A DNA stretch of 7,767 bases. Origin: an uncultured Ruminococcus sp. (GTDB lineage: Bacteria > Bacillota > Clostridia > Oscillospirales > Acutalibacteraceae). The position numbers were made by a program, and so were the translations under genes. The notes under the pieces were generated by a model, which saw only the letters and a program-made list of their open reading frames with translations, was not told the DNA's origin and did no database searches. The stretch spans positions 1 to 7,767 of the forward strand of contig CADCOZ010000260.1 in NCBI GenBank assembly GCA_902803125.1, read 5' to 3'. Below are positions 1 to 6,233 of this stretch, piece after piece; positions within the stretch are counted from its first letter, which is position 1, and every line of letters starts with the position of its first letter.

Positions 1-66
1 GTTTTCCCCCAATGGGGTGCAGGGGCAAAGCCCCTGCTGGGAGGTTTGGAGGGCAAAGCCCTCCAA
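1..66 (+). repeat. Dispersed multi-hairpin repeat, copy 1
   Basis: This is one of three related GC-rich elements in the window. Read on the plus strand it has a small CCCC/GGGG hairpin with an AAT loop (7-17). An 8-bp perfect hairpin follows, GCAGGGGC/GCCCCTGC with loop AAA (19-37). Next come the constant linker TGGGAGGT (38-45) and a 9-bp perfect hairpin, TTGGAGGGC/GCCCTCCAA with loop AAA (46-66). The last hairpin ends one base beyond the stop codon of the M23 peptidase gene (stop at 68-70, read leftwards), so the element forms the immediate 3' flank of that operon. No U-run follows the hairpins on either strand, so it is not a typical intrinsic terminator, although it could protect the mRNA 3' end. 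The left edge is cut by the window. Confidence 0.85.
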
Positions 67-67
67 C

Positions 68-1471
68 TCAGTATTCTGAAAGGGGGTCATAGCGGACGTT
101 GTTGTAGCGTGTTTCAAAGTGCAGGTGGGCGCCGGTAGAATAACCGGTGGAGCCGACATAGCCGATGAGCTGACCGGCTTTGACGGTTTGCCCGATGCTG
201 ACGGTTACCCCGGACAGATGACCGTAAATAGAGATTTTGCCGTCGCCGTGGTCAATCATAACATAGTTGCCGTAACCGCCGCCGCACCCGCAGCTGGCAT
301 CTTTGCCGTAGTCGTGCGTACAGTATTCCCATGTGGAAAATACTACGCCGTCATAACAGGCTACGACTTTGGCTCCGTAAATGCCCGCTTCGGCAATATC
401 CAAAGCACCGTGGTTGTTCTCGCCCCGCCATTCATCAAAAGTCGAGGTCAGGTAGGTAAAGCCCGGACACGGCCATACATATTGACCGTTGGTGCTGGGG
501 GTGATGATTTCATTACTGTGCTTTTTGTTTTCTTCCCGCTGACGCTCTTCTTCTTCTGCTGCCAAACGCTGACGCTCTTCTTCTTCTGCTGCCAAACGCT
601 CCTGATAGCGTTCCCATGCTTTTTGCAGTTCATCTTGTTTGGCTTCGTTCTCTTTTTGGTCGTTTTCCAGCTTTTTCTGGGTGGTGAGTAGTTCTTCAAC
701 CAAACGGGAATTTTCATCAAGCAGTTCGTTGATATGCTTGTTATCTTTTTCCAGCTGTGCTTTTTCGGCTTCTACGGTCAGTTTTTTGTTTTGCAGTTCC
801 TGCTGTTCGGCCGCAATTTCTGCCGCCTGTTTTTCGATAGAGGTGATCAGATTGTTGTCGTATTCGGACATACTCTTGATCATCTCGGCTTTGTCCAAAA
901 AATCAGAAAAGTTTTTGGCTCCTAAAATGATTTCCAGTGAAGAAGTATCGCCTGCGGTATGAATCGTCCGTAAACGTACCCGCAAAAGGGCAAGAACATC
1001 TTCGATTTCGGCTTTCTTTTCCTCGATTTGCCGCTGTTTGTCCGCAATTTCCGTATTCAGGGTATCAATATGGTCATTGGCGGCGTTAATGCGGCTTTTC
1101 AGCTCGGTGATTTGCTGCTGCAAGTCCTTAACGGTCTGCTGTTTTTCAGCAATCTCTTCCGCTGTCAGCTGAAGCTGTTCCTGTAACTGCCGATTCTCTT
1201 CCTCTAAATCCGACTGCTGCTGTTCGTAATCCTCTTCGGTGAAATTTTCCGTGTCGTCAGACTCTTCTTCGTCTGTGTCGGTGTTGGTTTCATCGGTTTC
1301 TTCGGTGGTGTCCGGTTCTTCATAATAGGTATCGTCACCGTCATTATAATTGTAATTGTTATCATCATAATAGCCGTTATCGTTTTCGTCAGCGACAGCG
1401 GAAAGACTGACCGTAAATGTCAGAACGGCGGTCAGCAGAAAGGCGAGTATACGGGTGGGTTTATGTGCCAA
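68..1471 (-). CDS. Secreted coiled-coil M23 family metallopeptidase, FtsEX-linked (EnvC-like)
   Basis: A predicted peptidoglycan endopeptidase of 467 residues acting outside the membrane. Residues 1-27 form a signal peptide (basic start, hydrophobic core, AVA-D cleavage site). Residues 28-84 are an acidic, Asn/Tyr/Thr-rich low-complexity stretch. Residues about 85-320 are strongly coiled-coil (Glu/Gln/Lys-rich heptads). Residues about 330-467 are an M23/LytM domain with H354xxxD358, H417 and H449-L-H451, so the zinc site looks complete; E. coli EnvC itself has a degenerate site. A Cys-rich segment (C384, C394, C396) lies inside the domain. The start is TTG at 1471, chosen because AAGGAGGGG lies 6 bases upstream, and the gene overlaps ftsX by 11 bp. 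Its place after ftsE-ftsX supports the idea that the FtsX outer loop activates it through the coiled coil, as known for EnvC, PcsB and CwlO. That partnership is inferred. Confidence 0.92.
   Translation of the reverse strand: MAHKPTRILAFLLTAVLTFTVSLSAVADENDNGYYDDNNYNYNDGDDTYYEEPDTTEETDETNTDTDEEESDDTENFTEEDYEQQQSDLEEENRQLQEQLQLTAEEIAEKQQTVKDLQQQITELKSRINAANDHIDTLNTEIADKQRQIEEKKAEIEDVLALLRVRLRTIHTAGDTSSLEIILGAKNFSDFLDKAEMIKSMSEYDNNLITSIEKQAAEIAAEQQELQNKKLTVEAEKAQLEKDNKHINELLDENSRLVEELLTTQKKLENDQKENEAKQDELQKAWERYQERLAAEEEERQRLAAEEEERQREENKKHSNEIITPSTNGQYVWPCPGFTYLTSTFDEWRGENNHGALDIAEAGIYGAKVVACYDGVVFSTWEYCTHDYGKDASCGCGGGYGNYVMIDHGDGKISIYGHLSGVTVSIGQTVKAGQLIGYVGSTGYSTGAHLHFETRYNNVRYDPLSEY
541..600 (-). 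repeat. Perfect 30-bp tandem duplication inside the peptidase gene
   Basis: Positions 541-570 and 571-600 are identical base for base, and four more bases match on the left (537-540). In the protein this gives two consecutive RLAAEEEER-type decapeptides near residues 291-310, at the end of the coiled coil just before the M23 domain. A unit of 30 bp keeps the frame and adds ten helical residues. Identity at synonymous positions points to a recent duplication. Confidence 0.95.
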
Positions 1472-2375
1472 GGATAGCCCCTCCTTCTTTGTTCAGATAG
1501 CGGGTAACAGAGAGCATTCCGCCCAGCAGACCAATCAGCAGGCCACTGCCGGATAATGCTAACAGAGTCGGCAGCCAGATGTTTTGCAACGGCAGGGTGG
1601 CGTTTTGTATCATGCCGATAATGCCGGAAGCCGCTTGTCGGATGGGTTCATACAGAGCAATCAGTGCCAAAGAAGCAATCAGACCGGAGAATAAGCCGAT
1701 GGCCATCGCTTCCACCATAAAAGGAATGCGGACAAAGGCATTGGTGGCTCCCACGGATTTCATGATACTGATTTCAAAGCGGCGGGCATACATGGTCATT
1801 TTGATGGTGTTGGCAATAATGAACAGGGTCACAATGCCCAGCACCAGCACAACCCAGATACCGGTCACGGTCACAAAGTAATCCAATCGGGTCAGCTTTT
1901 CGGCAATATCACTGCGGTCACTGACCTTATCAACCCCCGACAGGGCGTTGATTTGCCGAACGGTTTCCTCATAAAGCGACAGGTCATGCAGGCGTATTTT
2001 GTATTCGTTGCCAAAGGGATTGCCGTCCCCCTGCATGGCGGCATAGATATTGTCGCCAAGGGTTTCCTGATAGGATTGCAAAACTTCGGTGCGGGAACGG
2101 AAATGACAGCTTTCTACGTTCGGTATGGCCGACAGAGAACCGGACAGGGCGATGGAATCCACATCGGAATAATCCGGACGGAGATAGACGGTGATTTCGT
2201 TATCGTCCCCGATGCCGGCAATTAGTGTTTGGACATTCACGGAAATCAGAGCGGCGGTGCCGGTGATGATCAGGCAGGACATCAGCACAACGACAGAAGC
2301 TAAGGACATCATACGGTTGTTCCAGATGTTTTTGAAGCCTTCCTTTAATAAATAGGGCAGACCGGACAGTTTCAT
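1461..2375 (-). CDS. ftsX: Cell division protein FtsX, ABC transporter-like permease
   Basis: The membrane half of the FtsEX complex, 304 residues, close to the usual FtsX length. The layout is the family one: a cytoplasmic start (KEGFKNIWNNR, 11-21), TM1 about 24-46, an extracellular domain about 48-165, TM2 about 168-190, the conserved cytoplasmic stretch RRFEISIMKSVGA (198-210), TM3 about 219-242 and TM4 about 268-291. FtsX does not transport; it passes ATP-driven motion of FtsE through the membrane to an outer hydrolase. The start codon ATG shares ATGA with the ftsE stop. An AAGGAGG site (2386-2392) lies 10 bases upstream inside ftsE, indicating translational coupling. The 3' end overlaps the M23 peptidase gene by 11 bp, which fits that protein being its partner. 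The stop codon is TAA. Confidence 0.96.
   Translation of the reverse strand: MKLSGLPYLLKEGFKNIWNNRMMSLASVVVLMSCLIITGTAALISVNVQTLIAGIGDDNEITVYLRPDYSDVDSIALSGSLSAIPNVESCHFRSRTEVLQSYQETLGDNIYAAMQGDGNPFGNEYKIRLHDLSLYEETVRQINALSGVDKVSDRSDIAEKLTRLDYFVTVTGIWVVLVLGIVTLFIIANTIKMTMYARRFEISIMKSVGATNAFVRIPFMVEAMAIGLFSGLIASLALIALYEPIRQAASGIIGMIQNATLPLQNIWLPTLLALSGSGLLIGLLGGMLSVTRYLNKEGGAILGT
1478..1486 (-). promoter_or_regulatory. Ribosome binding site fixing the TTG start of the M23 peptidase
   Basis: AAGGAGGGG on the minus strand, 6 bases before TTG at 1471. It lies within the last codons of ftsX, so the peptidase is probably translated in a coupled way with ftsX. Confidence 0.85.
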
Positions 2376-3094
2376 GAGGTAGGAGCCTCCTTTTGAGCAG
2401 ATGCATTTTTAACGGCACCGTAACGAATCGGCAGGGTAGTATCGGAAACCACGGTTCCGTTTTTTAAGGACAGCACTCTGCCGCCGAAGTGCCTGACTAA
2501 TTCGTGTTCATGTGTGACGACAATCACAGTGGTTCCTTTTTGGTGAATAGCGAACAGCATTCGCATAATCTCAATGGAGCGTTCGGGGTCAATGTTGCCG
2601 GTAGGTTCATCGGCAATCAGCAAAGAAGGTTTATTGATAATGGCTCGTGCCAAGCTGACCCGCTGTTGTTCGCCGCCGGAAAGTTCATGCGGCTTGCGTT
2701 GGCTTTTGTCGCCCAGTCCGACTAACCGCAGTACCAGCGGAACACGCTTTTGAATGGTCTGTTCGGAATGGCCGGTGACACGCATGGCAAAGGCGACGTT
2801 ATCATAGACGGTCATTTTATCAATCAGTCGGAAATCCTGAAAGACAATGCCCATCGTACGCCGCAGATAGGGAACCCTTCGGCGGGACATGGTCATGAGA
2901 TTATGTCCGTTGACATGAATTGAGCCGCTGTCGGCTTTTTCTTCCCGTATCAGCAGCTTGAGAAAGGTGCTTTTGCCGGCACCGGAAGGACCTACAATAA
3001 AGACAAATTCACCGTCGGCAATATCCAGCGTCAGATTTTTGACTGCTTGGGTGCCGTTCGGATAAACCTTGGAAACGTTTTCTAAATGTATCAA
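2372..3094 (-). CDS. ftsE: Cell division ATP-binding protein FtsE
   Basis: The cytoplasmic ABC ATPase of the FtsEX complex, 240 residues from the chosen start. Visible motifs are Walker [10 protein letters not shown] (35-43), Q-loop glutamine in VFQDFRL (Q86), signature LSGGEQQ (138-144), Walker B LLIADEP (158-164) and the switch histidine in THEHE (H195). The QDFRLI and ADEPTGN segments are typical of FtsE rather than general transporters. The start is TTG at 3094: AAAGGGAG lies 8 bases upstream and the protein then begins [14 protein letters not shown] as family members do. The same frame is open up to an ATG at 3172, but that would start upstream of the -35 box of the operon promoter, so I reject it. 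It is the first gene of the ftsE-ftsX-peptidase operon. The C-terminal tail of about 25 residues is slightly longer than usual. Confidence 0.96.
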   Translation of the reverse strand: MIHLENVSKVYPNGTQAVKNLTLDIADGEFVFIVGPSGAGKSTFLKLLIREEKADSGSIHVNGHNLMTMSRRRVPYLRRTMGIVFQDFRLIDKMTVYDNVAFAMRVTGHSEQTIQKRVPLVLRLVGLGDKSQRKPHELSGGEQQRVSLARAIINKPSLLIADEPTGNIDPERSIEIMRMLFAIHQKGTTVIVVTHEHELVRHFGGRVLSLKNGTVVSDTTLPIRYGAVKNASAQKEAPTS

Positions 3095-3102
3095 CCATCT
3101 CT

Positions 3103-3110
3103 CTCCCTTT
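3103..3110 (-). promoter_or_regulatory. Ribosome binding site deciding the TTG start of ftsE
   Basis: AAAGGGAG on the minus strand, 8 bases before TTG at 3094. An ATG at 3098 lies between them but is in another frame and opens no FtsE-like protein. Confidence 0.75.
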
Positions 3111-3137
3111 CCTGATGCGTTTTTCGCATACTTTCCT

Positions 3138-3166
3138 ATTATACTCCATATTCCCGCTATCGTCAA
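3138..3166 (-). promoter_or_regulatory. Sigma-A promoter of the ftsE-ftsX-peptidase operon
   Basis: On the minus strand, TTGACG (-35, 3166-3161) and a perfect TATAAT (-10, 3143-3138) are separated by exactly 17 bp. Transcription would begin near 3131, giving a leader of about 37 bases to the TTG start of ftsE. Only one -35 base departs from consensus, so strong constitutive expression is expected. Confidence 0.88.
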
Positions 3167-3181
3167 ATACAAAAAATTCTA

Positions 3182-3235
3182 TTGAAGGGCTTTGCCCTCC
3201 AAACCTCCCACCAGGGGGTCTCCCCCTGGACCCCC
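3182..3235 (-). repeat. Dispersed multi-hairpin repeat, copy 2, between divergent promoters
   Basis: Same element as at 1-66 and 6150-6230, in reverse orientation. Read on the minus strand it has GGGGGT, an 8-bp perfect hairpin CCAGGGGG/CCCCCTGG with loop AGA (3229-3211), the constant linker TGGGAGGT (3210-3203), and a 9-bp hairpin TTGGAGGGC/GCCCTTCAA with loop AAA and one G-T wobble (3202-3182). The upstream third hairpin seen in copies 1 and 3 is missing. It ends 15 bp short of the ftsE -35 box and lies about 50 bp from the ilvD -35 box, so it sits upstream of both start sites and should not be transcribed from either promoter. Confidence 0.85.
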
Positions 3236-3283
3236 GGCAGCTGACAGAACAAAATTGATTTCCGTGAAAAGCGTAAGAAAAGA

Positions 3284-3312
3284 TTGACAAGTATTCAGGA
3301 AGAATTTATAAT
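3284..3312 (+). promoter_or_regulatory. Consensus sigma-A promoter of ilvD
   Basis: TTGACA (3284-3289) and TATAAT (3307-3312) with a 17-bp spacer: both hexamers match consensus fully. Transcription would begin near 3319, leaving a leader of about 72 bases. No clear operator is seen; a poor match to the CodY box in the spacer is not convincing. Confidence 0.93.
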
Positions 3313-3324
3313 AGAGAAGTAAAC

Positions 3325-3346
3325 CTCTTCCGCTTGGGTGGAAGAG
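3325..3346 (+). promoter_or_regulatory. Hairpin at the 5' end of the ilvD leader mRNA
   Basis: CTCTTCCGC (3325-3333) pairs with GTGGAAGAG (3338-3346) to give a 9-bp stem with one G-U pair and a four-base UUGG loop, starting about six bases from the predicted transcript start. No U-run follows, so it is not a terminator. A 5'-end stability hairpin is the simplest reading. The leader is far too short for a T-box riboswitch. Confidence 0.6.
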
Positions 3347-3390
3347 AATGATTCTATTGCTAATCAAGTAAAAAAGGAAGGTTAACGGTT

Positions 3391-5064
3391 ATGAGTATGA
3401 ATAGTGATTCCATTCACAATGGTGCTCAATGTGCGCCGCAGCGTTCACTGCTGAGAGCGTTGGGCATGACAGATGAGGAAATCAGAAAGCCAATGGTCGG
3501 TATTGTCAGTTCTTATAATGAAATTGTCCCCGGCCATATGAATATTGACAAGCTGGTGGAAGCGGTAAAGATGGGTGTGGCCATGGCCGGCGGCAATCCG
3601 GTGGTATTTCCGGCGATTGCGGTCTGTGATGGTATCGCTATGGGACATCAGGGCATGAAGTATTCACTGGTCACCCGTGATCTGATTGCGGATTCTACCG
3701 AAGCGATGGCGCTGGCACACGCTTTTGATGCCTTGGTCATGATTCCGAACTGCGATAAAAATGTTCCCGGTCTGCTGATGGCGGCGGCACGGCTCAATAT
3801 CCCGACAATCTTTGTCAGCGGTGGTCCGATGTTAGCGGGTCATGTGAACGGCTGTAAGACCAGTCTTTCCAGTATGTTTGAAGCGACCGGTGCTTATCAG
3901 TCCGGCAAAATTACCGCCGAAGAATTAGATGAATATGAAAATAAAGTTTGTCCGACCTGCGGTTCCTGTTCCGGTATGTATACGGCGAATTCTATGAACT
4001 GTCTGACGGAAGTGCTTGGTATGGCTCTGCGCGGCAACGGCACGATTCCGGCGGTCTATTCGGAGCGTATCCGTTTGGCTAAACACGCCGGTATGCAGGT
4101 CATGGAACTGCTTAAAAAAGATATCCGTCCCCGTGACATTATGACAGAGGCGGCTTTCCGCAACGCCCTGACCATGGATATGGCTTTGGGATGCAGTACC
4201 AACAGTATGCTGCACCTGCCGGCGATTGCCCATGAATGCGGCATTGAGCTGAATCTTGATATTGCCAATGAAATCAGTTCCCGTACCCCGAACCTGTGCC
4301 ATCTGGCTCCGGCGGGCAGAACCTATATGGAAGATTTGAACGAAGCCGGCGGTATCTATGCCGTTATGAATGAAATCAATAAGCTGGGTCTGCTGGATAC
4401 CAGTCTGATTACCTGCACGGGCAAAACCGTGGGAGAAAATATTGCGGGCTGTGTGAACAAGAACCCGGATATTATCCGTCCGGTTGAGAACCCCTACAGC
4501 ACTACCGGCGGTATTGCCGTGCTGAGAGGTAATCTGGCACCGGATTCCTGCGTGGTCAAGCGTTCAGCGGTTGCTCCCGAAATGTTGAAGCATGAAGGCC
4601 CCGCTAAGGTTTTCGACAGTGAAGAAGAAGCGATGGAAGCTATTAACGGCGGTAAGATTGATGACGGCGATGTTGTTGTTATCCGCTACGAAGGCCCCAA
4701 GGGAGGCCCCGGCATGAGAGAAATGCTGAACCCGACCTCCGCTATCATGGGCAGAGGACAGGGCGGCACCGTGGCTTTGATTACGGACGGACGTTTCTCC
4801 GGTGCAACCCGTGGTGCTTCTATCGGTCATGTCAGTCCGGAAGCGGCTGTCGGCGGTCCGATTGCCCTGATTGAAAACGGCGATATTATCGAAATCGACA
4901 TCAACGCCAACACCATCAACGTGCGTTTGAGTGACGAAGAATTGGCGGCCAGACGTGCCAAGTGGCAGCCCAGAGAACCCAAAATCACGACCGGTTATTT
5001 AGCCCGCTATGCTTCTCTGGTGACCTCCGGCAACAGAGGCGCTATTCTCGAAATCAAGAAATAA
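3391..5064 (+). CDS. ilvD: Dihydroxy-acid dehydratase IlvD
   Basis: Converts 2,3-dihydroxy-isovalerate and 2,3-dihydroxy-3-methylvalerate to the 2-keto acids in valine, isoleucine and leucine synthesis; cytoplasmic Fe-S and Mg enzyme. The 557 residues match the usual length. Visible family blocks: [10 protein letters not shown] (80-89), PNCDKNVPG (119-127) with cluster cysteine C121 and metal-site D122/K123, [18 protein letters not shown] (187-204), [14 protein letters not shown] (441-454) and [11 protein letters not shown] (465-475) with the probable catalytic Ser470. At residues 47-49 it has PGH where the [2Fe-2S] subgroup has PCN, so I infer an E. coli-like, oxygen-sensitive [4Fe-4S] type, fitting an anaerobe. 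The ATG at 3391 has AAGGAAGG (3374-3381) nine bases upstream. It stands alone, with its own promoter and terminator and no other ilv/leu gene in view. Confidence 0.97.
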   Translation: MSMNSDSIHNGAQCAPQRSLLRALGMTDEEIRKPMVGIVSSYNEIVPGHMNIDKLVEAVKMGVAMAGGNPVVFPAIAVCDGIAMGHQGMKYSLVTRDLIADSTEAMALAHAFDALVMIPNCDKNVPGLLMAAARLNIPTIFVSGGPMLAGHVNGCKTSLSSMFEATGAYQSGKITAEELDEYENKVCPTCGSCSGMYTANSMNCLTEVLGMALRGNGTIPAVYSERIRLAKHAGMQVMELLKKDIRPRDIMTEAAFRNALTMDMALGCSTNSMLHLPAIAHECGIELNLDIANEISSRTPNLCHLAPAGRTYMEDLNEAGGIYAVMNEINKLGLLDTSLITCTGKTVGENIAGCVNKNPDIIRPVENPYSTTGGIAVLRGNLAPDSCVVKRSAVAPEMLKHEGPAKVFDSEEEAMEAINGGKIDDGDVVVIRYEGPKGGPGMREMLNPTSAIMGRGQGGTVALITDGRFSGATRGASIGHVSPEAAVGGPIALIENGDIIEIDINANTINVRLSDEELAARRAKWQPREPKITTGYLARYASLVTSGNRGAILEIKK

Positions 5065-5083
5065 TGGTTATCATGTTTTACCC

Positions 5084-5129
5084 TGTGCAGAGCGGCTTTG
5101 TGTCTGCTCTGCACAATGTCTTTTTATTT
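5084..5129 (+). terminator. Intrinsic terminator of ilvD
   Basis: TGTGCAGAGC (5084-5093) and GCTCTGCACA (5106-5115) form a perfect 10-bp stem with a 12-base loop. A T-rich tract, TCTTTTTATTT (5119-5129), follows after a three-base gap. The gap may weaken it and allow some read-through into the next gene, for which I see no good promoter of its own. Confidence 0.75.
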
Positions 5130-5146
5130 AGAATGAGGTGCTAACC

Positions 5147-5884
5147 ATGTTTGAACTGCCTGAAAAATTCGCTTATCTGAAAGAAACGATTGCGGCGACC
5201 ATGCGCCCGACTAACATTCTGCACTATACACCCGCCGCAACGAAGCCATGGGAAAGCAAACTGGGCGGCTGTCCGTATCTGGAACGGCCGGAGGACTATC
5301 CGTTGGACGACTCCGGTGACCCGATGATGTTTTTGGCACAGATCAACCTGTCGGAAATGCCGCCGCTAAAGGACTTCCCGACCAAGGGACTGCTTCAGTT
5401 TTACATTGTGAATGACGAATATTACGGGCTGGAACAGCCGTGTAAGGTTATTTATAGGGAGAACTATCTTACCGATGAAAGCCAATTGCTGAAGGAAAAT
5501 CCTTATCAGAAGAAAATCAGAAGGAACCTTCCTTTTGAACGGGAATGCCGCATTACGTTTGAAGCGGGGGAAATGCCGTTACCGTCCGGAGATGAGCGAT
5601 TTGATGAACTGATAGAAACGATTGAGGACGAAAGTGACCGTGAAGAACTGTGGAATCTTTTTGCTCAGGAAGGTTCCCGCATGGGCGGTTACCCTTGCTT
5701 TGTTCAGAATTCTGTTGTGGTATATGAATCCGGCGAAAAAGATGTTTTGCTGTTGCAGCTTGATTGTGATGACGAGGCCGGATTGATGTTTGGCGACTGC
5801 GGCAACTGTCAGTTTTTTATGGCGGCAGAGGATTTGAAAAACAAGGACTTTTCCGATGTGTTTTATGATTGGGCTTGTTGCTGA
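5147..5884 (+). CDS. YwqG-like DUF1963 protein
   Basis: A soluble 245-residue protein of the DUF1963/YwqG family, whose biochemical role is not established. Family blocks seen in order: SKLGGCPYL (37-45), FLAQINLSE (62-70), GLLQFYI (81-87), MGGYPCFVQ (179-187), LLLQLDCDD (201-209) and a C-terminal GDCGNCQFFM (216-225). These are the usual glycine/aromatic signatures of a complete member. There is no signal peptide or membrane segment; the protein is acidic and ends DWACC. I chose ATG 5147 because GAGGTG lies six bases upstream; an in-frame GTG at 5138 lies inside that ribosome site. It follows the ilvD terminator by 17 bases on the same strand, so it is either transcribed by read-through or from an unseen promoter. 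No functional link to IlvD is evident. Confidence 0.88.
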   Translation: MFELPEKFAYLKETIAATMRPTNILHYTPAATKPWESKLGGCPYLERPEDYPLDDSGDPMMFLAQINLSEMPPLKDFPTKGLLQFYIVNDEYYGLEQPCKVIYRENYLTDESQLLKENPYQKKIRRNLPFERECRITFEAGEMPLPSGDERFDELIETIEDESDREELWNLFAQEGSRMGGYPCFVQNSVVVYESGEKDVLLLQLDCDDEAGLMFGDCGNCQFFMAAEDLKNKDFSDVFYDWACC

Positions 5885-5912
5885 GCCGGAATAGCCGGTT
5901 GGATTTCTTTTT
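5884..5912 (+). terminator. Possible weak intrinsic terminator after the DUF1963 gene
   Basis: A short stem AGCCGG/CCGGTT (5884-5889 with 5895-5900, one G-U pair, loop AATAG) overlaps the last base of the stop codon and is followed by TTTCTTTTT (5904-5912). The stem is only 6 bp, so termination would be partial. Confidence 0.45.
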
Positions 5913-5920
5913 AGGAATTA

Positions 5921-6037
5921 TGACGGGTATGACGGGTATGACGGGTATGACGGGTTATACATACTTTCTATATTTTTATGTATATCATCATTTTTGTTTT
6001 TTTACGAAAGGGTATATAAACCCGTCATAACCCGTCA
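5921..6037. repeat. Inverted iteron-like array TGACGGGT around an AT-rich core
   Basis: Four head-to-tail 9-bp units TGACGGGTA/T occupy 5921-5929, 5930-5938, 5939-5947 and 5948-5956. After a strongly AT-rich core (about 5957-6018), two inverted units AACCCGTCA occur at 6019-6027 and 6029-6037, spaced 10 bp apart. The inner two units on each side also pair over about 22 bases with two single-base offsets. The core carries a further perfect inverted repeat, TATACATA/TATGTATA (5956-5963, 5977-5984), and a long T-run (5991-6003 with one G). Facing clusters of short repeats around a low-melting core resemble phage or plasmid origins, or a multi-site operator. No replication or integrase gene is adjacent, so the function is unknown. 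Confidence 0.85.
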
Positions 6038-6039
6038 TA

Positions 6040-6067
6040 TTGTCTTTAAGGAAAAATAAAATATAAA
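6040..6067 (+). promoter_or_regulatory. Weak promoter-like pair upstream of the methyltransferase gene
   Basis: TTGTCT (6040-6045) and TATAAA (6062-6067) with a 16-bp spacer. It begins just after the last inverted TGACGGGT unit, so a protein bound there could affect it. The match is modest and could be chance in A-rich sequence. Confidence 0.25.
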
Positions 6068-6149
6068 TGGGTATCTTTTCCATGAATAAAGTGATGACGG
6101 ACTACAGAAGTTGAACACGTCAGAGAGTGTGAAAGACAACAACACAAAA

Positions 6150-6230
6150 GTTTTTCGCAAGCTTTTCAAAGGCTTGCGGGTTCCAAGGGCAGAGCCCTTG
6201 GTGGGAGGTTTGGAGGGGAAAGCTCTCCAA
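6150..6230 (+). repeat. Dispersed multi-hairpin repeat, copy 3, abutting the methyltransferase ribosome site
   Basis: The fullest of the three copies. It has hairpin one CGCAAGC/GCTTGCG with a nine-base loop (6156-6178), hairpin two CCAAGGGC/GCCCTTGG with loop AGA (6183-6201), the linker TGGGAGGT (6202-6209) identical to the other copies, and hairpin three TTGGAGGGG/GCTCTCCAA with loop AAA (6210-6230). Hairpin three is degraded here by a G-G mismatch next to the loop and a G-T wobble. It ends three bases before the AAAGGAGG ribosome site, so the RNA would carry the fold directly upstream of translation initiation. Confidence 0.88.
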
Positions 6231-6233
6231 TAT

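Noticed and set aside
1..66. Intrinsic terminator for the ftsE-ftsX-peptidase operon
   Set aside because: Strong hairpins are present but no U-run follows them on the minus strand within the window; sequence beyond position 1 is needed.
119..691. Plus-strand open frame of 190 codons opposite the peptidase gene
   Set aside because: It is a shadow of the GC-skewed coiled-coil coding sequence; it has no family resemblance and contains the translated 30-bp duplication.
3095..3172. 26-residue N-terminal extension of FtsE starting at ATG 3172
   Set aside because: It would begin upstream of the -35 box of the operon promoter, and family members start at the TTG 3094 position, which has a ribosome site.
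3290..3306. CodY-like box in the ilvD promoter spacer
   Set aside because: Only about 9 of 15 positions match the CodY consensus by eye, which is too few.
3319..3390. T-box riboswitch before ilvD
   Set aside because: The leader is about 72 bases and lacks the specifier stem, the full T-box core and a terminator.
5921..6037. CRISPR array
   Set aside because: Units are 9 bp, directly abutting with no spacers, and part of the array is inverted; no cas gene is present.
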